From Planctomycetota bacterium (GTDB lineage: Bacteria > Planctomycetota > Phycisphaerae > UBA1845), in contig JADFMZ010000105.1 in the NCBI GenBank assembly GCA_022563615.1, positions 1 to 8,960 of the forward strand: a DNA stretch of 8,960 nt, read 5' to 3'. Shown here piece by piece: positions 4,950 to 8,960 of this stretch. Numbering within the stretch: the first letter of the stretch is position 1; each line of letters starts with the position of its first letter. Position numbers and translations under genes: made by a program. Under the pieces are notes generated by a model that was not told where the DNA came from, searched no databases, and saw nothing but the letters and a program-made list of their open reading frames with translations.

Positions 4950-7931
4950 TTGGGTCGCAAAGTCCAACCGCTCGAACCTCGACGCGATGACGGGGCTGCT
5001 CTGTCCGACTTTTTGAGCTCCAAGCTTCTGGGCGACGTTCGTTTTGATCCGCTCTGGCGAACGCTGTATGCGACCGACGCCAGCATTTACGAAATCGTTC
5101 CGTTGGGCGTGGTTCTGCCTCGAAATGTGGACGATGTCGTCATCACCGTCCGGGAGTGTCAAGATCGTGGCATCTCGATCATCGCTCGCGGCGGCGGCAC
5201 CGGGTTGACCGGTGGGGCGCTCGGGGAGGGTGTTCAGATCGACCTTTCCCGACACATGAACCGCATTGGCCAGGTCGACCTCGTCCGGCGCACGGTCGAA
5301 GTGGAGGCCGGCGTTGTACTCGACGAGCTCAACGCGCACCTGGCGCCGCACGGGCTGCGCTTCGCCCCCGATGTCGCCACCAGCAGCCGGGCGACCCTCG
5401 GCGGCATGATCGCCAACAACTCCTGCGGAGCGAACTCCGTCCTCTATGGTCGCACCGTTGACCATATCGCCGAACTCACGGTGGTGCTTGCCGACGGAGC
5501 GGTCGTCACCTTCCCCGGCGAATCCTCCGAGGCGACGCGGATCGAGCGCGAACTTACTTTGATTCGGGACGAGCATTACGACGAAATCACCAAGCGTTTC
5601 CCCGGAGTCATGCGCAGCAGCGGCGGGTACGGGCTGGATCGGCTCGGGCCGCCCGGAACCGGGGCTGATGCGATCAAAATCCTCTGCGGTAGTGAGGGAA
5701 CCCTGGCGATCGTGGTGGGGGCCCGGCTGAAGCTGGTTGAAGTCCCCAAGGCCACGGGTCTGATACTGCTGCACTTCGACCATGTGCTCGATGCGCTCGG
5801 CGCGACCCCGGCGATTTTGAAGCATCGACCCGCCGCCGTCGAACTGATCGACCGGATGATCCTCGACGCCGGGCGGGCCAACCCGGCCTTCGCCACGCGA
5901 TGCGAGTTTCTCAACGGTGATCCCTCCGCGCTACTGATCGTCGAGTTCCACGACGACAGCGCCGAGAAGGTGGCGTCCCGGATCGCAGGACTGGTCGGCG
6001 ATCCCGAAGCGATGGGCTCATCGACAGCAAGCACGAAACTGTTGGACTTAGAGCGCCAGGATGATCTTTGGAAACTGCGCACCAGTGGGTTGGGACTCTT
6101 GATGTCCAAACCCGGCGACGCCCAATCCCACGCCTTTGTCGAGGACACAGCCGTCGATCCGGCGCGCTTGCGGGATTACATCGAAGAGTTCTCATCCATT
6201 CTGGATCGTGAGGGCGTCGAGGCGGGATACTACGCCCACGCGAGCGTCGGCTGCATCCACGTTCGGCCTGTACTGAATCTCAAGAGCGGTGCTGACATCG
6301 AGCGCATGCGCAGGATCGCCGACGCCGTCAGCGATCTGGCCCTCAAATACGGCGGGGCGATGACGGGGGAGCATGGTGACGGGATGGTGCGATCGTGCTG
6401 GCTTGAGAAGATGTATGGACCTCGCATCATGCAGGCGTTCGAGCAGGTTAAGCGCGTGTTCGACCCCAAAGGTTTGTTGAACCCGCACAAGATCGTCGAT
6501 CCGAAGCCGATGACGGAGCACCTTCGCTACGGTCCATCCTTTCAGTCGATGGCGGTCAAGACGCATTTGGACTTTTCGACGCACGGAGGAATGGCTGGCC
6601 TGGCTGGAATGTGTAGCGGTGTGGGGCAGTGTCGCCAGCGGCTGGTCGGAACCATGTGTCCGTCGTACATGGCCACCGGGGATGAAGTTCACACGACGCG
6701 GGCACGGGCCAACGCCTTGCGGGTCGCGCTCTCGAACCGAGGGCTGCTCAACGGGTTGGATGATCCACAACTGGCTGAGGTCATGGACCTGTGCCTGTCA
6801 TGCAAGGCGTGCAGGACGGAGTGCCCCACCGGCGTGGACATGGCCCGGATCAAGGCGGAATACCTTTCGCGGAGAAACCTTGTCGAGGGCGTCAGCGCCC
6901 GATCGCGACTGATCGCCGAGTTGCCCAACCGCCTGGCGCTGGCTGGTTGGTTTCCAAGGGTCAGCAATCTGGTGATGCAATCCGGCGTCTGGCGATACCT
7001 GATCGAGCGCCGATACGGGTTGGACCGTCGCATTGCGCCACCGCGACTCGCTCATCAAACCTTTCGATCGTGGTGGCGGCGGCATGAAAAACGGCGCGCT
7101 GCCGTGCAGGGTCGAGATGGGAGATTCGGGCGACGCGGACGTTCGCGCAGGCTGAAGCCTGCGGCTCAGGGAGACGCTGTTGCTCCGGAAGATTATGCGC
7201 GTGCGGCGCGAGGCAGCGTCGTGTACTTCGTCGATACATGGACCAACTACGTTACACCGCAGGTCGGCATCGCGGCGGTGAAGCTGCTCGAACAGGCTGG
7301 CTATCGAGTACTTTGCCCGCCCACATCCTGCTGCGGCCGACCGGCCATCAGTCAGGGCATGCTAAGCGACGCGAAGGAGCTGGCGACGCAGAACGTTCGG
7401 CGACTCGCTCCTTTCGCGGCTTCCGGCGTGCCCATCATCGGCACCGAGCCGAGTTGCATTTTGACCCTCGTCGATGAATACCCGCAGCTTGTGCGCAGCG
7501 GCGCCGCCCGATTGATTGCCGAGGGAACGTTCATGATCGAGACCTTCCTTCTTCGGGTTCTCAAGGAAGACCCCAACGCACTTCGATTCGACCCCAGCCA
7601 AACGCCGCTGCTCTATCATGGCCACTGCCACCAAAAGGCGCTGGTCGGCACCGAAGACGCAGTGGGTTTATTGCGGATGGCCTGGGGCGAGACGGCGTCG
7701 GAGATTAACAGCGGGTGTTGCGGGATGGCCGGCGCCTTCGGTCACGAGGTCGAGCATTACGACGTCGCCCAGGCGATCGGCGAGCAACGCCTGTTCCCGG
7801 CGATCCGCGACCGAGGCGACGCGGTCGTCGCCGTTTCGGGTTTCAGTTGCCGCCATCAGATCGAGCACCACACGGGACTCCAACCCAGGCACGTCGTCGA
7901 ATACCTGGCCCAGCGCCTGCCCATTCCGTAA
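4950..7931 (+). CDS. Fused FAD-linked oxidase (GlcD-like) and iron-sulfur (GlcF-like) oxidoreductase
   Basis: Oxidises a 2-hydroxy acid (D-lactate, glycolate and D-2-hydroxyglutarate are the usual family substrates) through FAD and 4Fe-4S clusters, probably at the inner face of the membrane with electrons going to quinone. The 993 residues contain an FAD_binding_4 domain at about 50-190 (RGGGTGLTGGA 80-90, ATLGGMIANNSCGAN 148-162, YGRTVDHI) and an FAD-oxidase C-terminal domain at about 265-515 with likely metal ligands H430, H437 and E474-H475 in GEHGDG. The Fe-S region has C555, C561 and C570-P, then a full CxxCxxCxxxCP at C615-C625. Two CCG domains follow: SCCGRP (793-798) with EPSC, and HCHQK (892-896) with GCCGM (922-926) and C967. 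Such GlcD-GlcF fusions resemble YdiJ-type proteins. An Arg-rich insert at about 710-745 carries a palindromic repeat in frame. Exact substrate unknown. Starts with TTG (SD at 4935-4939). Confidence 0.92.
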   Translation: MGRKVQPLEPRRDDGAALSDFLSSKLLGDVRFDPLWRTLYATDASIYEIVPLGVVLPRNVDDVVITVRECQDRGISIIARGGGTGLTGGALGEGVQIDLSRHMNRIGQVDLVRRTVEVEAGVVLDELNAHLAPHGLRFAPDVATSSRATLGGMIANNSCGANSVLYGRTVDHIAELTVVLADGAVVTFPGESSEATRIERELTLIRDEHYDEITKRFPGVMRSSGGYGLDRLGPPGTGADAIKILCGSEGTLAIVVGARLKLVEVPKATGLILLHFDHVLDALGATPAILKHRPAAVELIDRMILDAGRANPAFATRCEFLNGDPSALLIVEFHDDSAEKVASRIAGLVGDPEAMGSSTASTKLLDLERQDDLWKLRTSGLGLLMSKPGDAQSHAFVEDTAVDPARLRDYIEEFSSILDREGVEAGYYAHASVGCIHVRPVLNLKSGADIERMRRIADAVSDLALKYGGAMTGEHGDGMVRSCWLEKMYGPRIMQAFEQVKRVFDPKGLLNPHKIVDPKPMTEHLRYGPSFQSMAVKTHLDFSTHGGMAGLAGMCSGVGQCRQRLVGTMCPSYMATGDEVHTTRARANALRVALSNRGLLNGLDDPQLAEVMDLCLSCKACRTECPTGVDMARIKAEYLSRRNLVEGVSARSRLIAELPNRLALAGWFPRVSNLVMQSGVWRYLIERRYGLDRRIAPPRLAHQTFRSWWRRHEKRRAAVQGRDGRFGRRGRSRRLKPAAQGDAVAPEDYARAARGSVVYFVDTWTNYVTPQVGIAAVKLLEQAGYRVLCPPTSCCGRPAISQGMLSDAKELATQNVRRLAPFAASGVPIIGTEPSCILTLVDEYPQLVRSGAARLIAEGTFMIETFLLRVLKEDPNALRFDPSQTPLLYHGHCHQKALVGTEDAVGLLRMAWGETASEINSGCCGMAGAFGHEVEHYDVAQAIGEQRLFPAIRDRGDAVVAVSGFSCRHQIEHHTGLQPRHVVEYLAQRLPIP
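7146..7163 (+). repeat. REP-like palindrome inside the oxidoreductase coding sequence
   Basis: CGCAGGCT and AGCCTGCG form a perfect 8-bp stem around a 2-nt centre (GA), followed by GCTCAGG. It encodes residues 733-738 (RRLKPA) in the Arg-rich linker between the ferredoxin-like part and the first CCG domain. From memory, close variants of this palindrome recur in many environmental genomes, mostly between genes. The reading frame is intact across it. Confidence 0.6.
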
Positions 7932-7938
7932 AGGAATG
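7922..7938 (+). other. Hairpin over the oxidoreductase stop codon
   Basis: CATTCC and GGAATG form a perfect 6-bp stem with a 5-nt loop that contains the TAA stop codon. No T-tract follows, so it is not a standard terminator by itself. The next repeat element begins at the very next base, so together they may block or stabilise the 3' end of the transcript. Confidence 0.4.
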
Positions 7939-8020
7939 TCAGAGCCCCGAGCGCCAGCGAGCGGGTTGCCTGGTGCTGCGCTCGCGCGGTGATACCCCGC
8001 GCTTGCGCTTGGGGCTCTGA
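7939..8020. repeat. 82-bp inverted-repeat element (REP/MITE-like)
   Basis: The two ends are near-perfect inverted repeats. The left arm starts TCAGAGCCCCGAGCGCCAGC, and the right arm, read in reverse complement, starts TCAGAGCCCCAAGCGCAAGC. They pair as 10 bp, one G-T wobble, 5 bp, one mismatch, then 4 bp. Inside, GCGCGG (7984-7989) and CCGCGC (7997-8002) form a second hairpin that competes with the outer stem. It encodes no protein and sits between two genes on the same strand, directly against the stop-codon hairpin. It may act as a transcription end, an mRNA-stabilising structure or a non-autonomous mobile element. Similar GAGCGC/AGCGAG repeats are, from memory, common in planctomycete genomes. 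Confidence 0.65.
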
Positions 8021-8153
8021 TCAATGTCGCCGCAAGTGTCACGGACCCACCCGCAAGTTCTTACAAGCGCAACGCCTATTCACAACCGGAGGAATCGACT
8101 AGCATACCCCGTCGTAATTTGAAACCCTTTTCGCAACCATTGGAGCAAAAACG

Positions 8154-8735
8154 ATGTATCGACGAATGATGACCGGAACGATCCTTGCGACGTTTACGAT
8201 GGCGGGCCTGTCCGGGTGCATGCCAGAGATGACCATGGAAGAGATGGCGCAAATGCGGCCCGAGCGCCCGGTGGAACTTGACAAGCTCAATGCCTGGGTG
8301 GGCACGTGGAAAGCAAGCGGCACAGTGAAGATGATGGGCATCGATGAGGAAATCACCTTGAGCGGTACGAGCCAAAACGCCTGGGGCGTTGACCGGTGGT
8401 GCCTCCTTGAACACGGCGAATACGAAATGGGAGCCATGGGCAAGATGAATGGTCTAGGCGTCTGGACCTGGGACACCAAGGCCAAAAGGTTCCGCTCCAG
8501 CTGGTTCGACAGCATGGGCGGTACCGGATCCGGTACCGCAAAGTACGACGAGATGACGAGGACATGGACCATGAACATGAGAGGAAAAGGCCCGGGGGGT
8601 GCGACCCGAGGCAAAGGCTATGTAAGATTCGTGGACGACGACACAATGGAATGGGCCTGGCAGGAGTGGCCGGCCTGGGATCTGCTCGGACTCTTCAAGT
8701 TTATGGATATGAAAGCAACAAGCACGCGGCAGTAG
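8154..8735 (+). CDS. DUF1579-like lipoprotein, rich in methionine and tryptophan
   Basis: Predicted secreted lipoprotein of 193 residues with unknown function. A short signal peptide (RR at 3-4, hydrophobic 8-20) ends in the lipobox LSGC, making C22 the lipidated residue. Residue 23 is Met, not Asp, which by the E. coli rule would allow outer-membrane sorting. The mature part resembles the DUF1579 beta-barrel-like family: LNAWVGTWKASGTVKM (45-60), then GVWTWDTKAKRFRSSWFDSMG (split 102-122), KYDEMTRTWTM (130-140) and YVRFVDDDTMEW (156-167). I count 21 Met and 12 Trp, with a Met cluster directly after the lipid anchor (23, 26, 28, 31, 34). GGAG (8142-8145) lies 8 nt before the ATG. The gene stands alone between two unrelated repeat elements and contains a 22-bp palindrome. 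DUF1579 is recognised from memory of the pattern and could be a related beta-barrel family. Confidence 0.8.
   Translation: MYRRMMTGTILATFTMAGLSGCMPEMTMEEMAQMRPERPVELDKLNAWVGTWKASGTVKMMGIDEEITLSGTSQNAWGVDRWCLLEHGEYEMGAMGKMNGLGVWTWDTKAKRFRSSWFDSMGGTGSGTAKYDEMTRTWTMNMRGKGPGGATRGKGYVRFVDDDTMEWAWQEWPAWDLLGLFKFMDMKATSTRQ
8518..8539. repeat. Perfect 22-bp palindrome inside the lipoprotein gene
   Basis: The half-site GCGGTACCGGA is followed immediately by its exact reverse complement. In frame it encodes Gly-Thr-Gly-Ser-Gly-Thr (123-128). It consists of GGTACC, GGATCC and GGTACC in overlapping order. No spacer is present, so it is better suited to symmetric protein binding or cruciform extrusion than to an RNA hairpin. 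Confidence 0.7.
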
Positions 8736-8780
8736 TTGAATCGCTCATGCTTTGGCTGCGTCACGCGTCGTATTGTGAGT

Positions 8781-8859
8781 GTGCCACTGCTCTTGAGCAG
8801 TGCAAAGCGTTGGTGATAGGGTTTTGCGGCGCGAGGTCACTGCTCGAGAGCAGTGGCAC
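8781..8859. repeat. 79-bp element of two inverted palindromic arms (REP/MITE-like)
   Basis: The left arm (8781-8802) and the right arm (8838-8859) are inverted copies of each other over 22 nt with one mismatch. Each arm is itself a palindrome: CACTGCTC and GAGCAGTG around a 2-nt centre (TT in the left arm, GA in the right), with an outer GTGC/GCAC extension. A 35-nt spacer (8803-8837) separates them. It can form either two small hairpins or one long one. It lies 45 nt after the lipoprotein stop and could end that transcript. It encodes no protein and does not resemble the repeat at 7939-8020. Confidence 0.7.
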
Positions 8860-8939
8860 GCCAACCCATCAATCCACGGCTGACACTGCACTAGCCTGTT
8901 CGCATGACTGTTTCGTCAAGAGCGCCTAAGGAGCGGGAT

Positions 8940-8960
8940 GTGACGTCATCCATCGTGAAC
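8940..8960 (+). CDS. Possible start of a further gene, cut by the window edge
   Basis: A strong AAGGAG (8928-8933) lies 6 nt before a GTG at 8940, and the frame is open to the window end (fMet-TSSIVN). An ATG at 8938 overlaps it but is followed at once by TGA, so it cannot start a protein. Only seven codons are visible, so the product cannot be named. Confidence 0.35.

Noticed and set aside
4659..5825. 388-residue minus-strand open frame across the GT/oxidoreductase junction
   Set aside because: It is antisense to two genes with clear family motifs, shows no domain, and has no convincing ribosome binding site that I could see.
60..8808. Shared 10-mer AGTGCAAAGC at 8799-8808 and on the minus strand at 60-69
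   Set aside because: Ten bases shared between two sites in 9 kb on two strands is not improbable, and the flanks do not match.

Overview
This is a high-GC bacterial chromosomal segment. It has housekeeping genes on the left, a two-gene metabolic unit in the middle, and a lipoprotein gene among short palindromic repeats on the right. I see no CRISPR array, tRNA, rRNA, transposase or phage gene. The gene content and the three kinds of short palindromic repeat make Planctomycetota or a similar environmental lineage my best guess. That is an inference from memory and not something the sequence proves.

Left part (minus strand, read right to left): ribF (FMN/FAD synthesis) starts at about 3620 and overlaps nrnA (a DHH-family nano-RNase/pAp phosphatase) by 4 nt, so the two are almost certainly translated as a coupled pair. 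About 280 nt further on lies an orphan TadG-like membrane-anchored protein with a long C-terminal beta-helix-like region. No other Tad pilus gene is visible.

Centre: positions 3621-3790 form a divergent promoter region, with one good sigma70-like promoter facing each way. To the right run a GT4-fold glycosyltransferase-like gene and, 40 nt later, a 993-residue fusion of a GlcD-like FAD oxidase with a GlcF-like iron-sulfur subunit, starting at a TTG codon. These two probably form one transcript. The glycosyltransferase has lost the residues that normally grip the nucleotide-sugar phosphates. The oxidoreductase carries an in-frame palindromic repeat in an Arg-rich linker.

Right part: just after the oxidoreductase stop codon there is a small hairpin followed directly by an 82-bp repeat with inverted ends. 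Next comes a Met- and Trp-rich DUF1579-like lipoprotein gene that contains a perfect 22-bp palindrome, then a 79-bp element made of two inverted copies of a palindromic arm. The first codons of a further gene may begin at a GTG at 8940.

I did not find a clear undescribed multi-gene system. The best leads are the repeat families (one captured inside a protein), the degenerate glycosyltransferase paired with a fused FAD/Fe-S oxidase, and the orphan Tad beta-helix protein.
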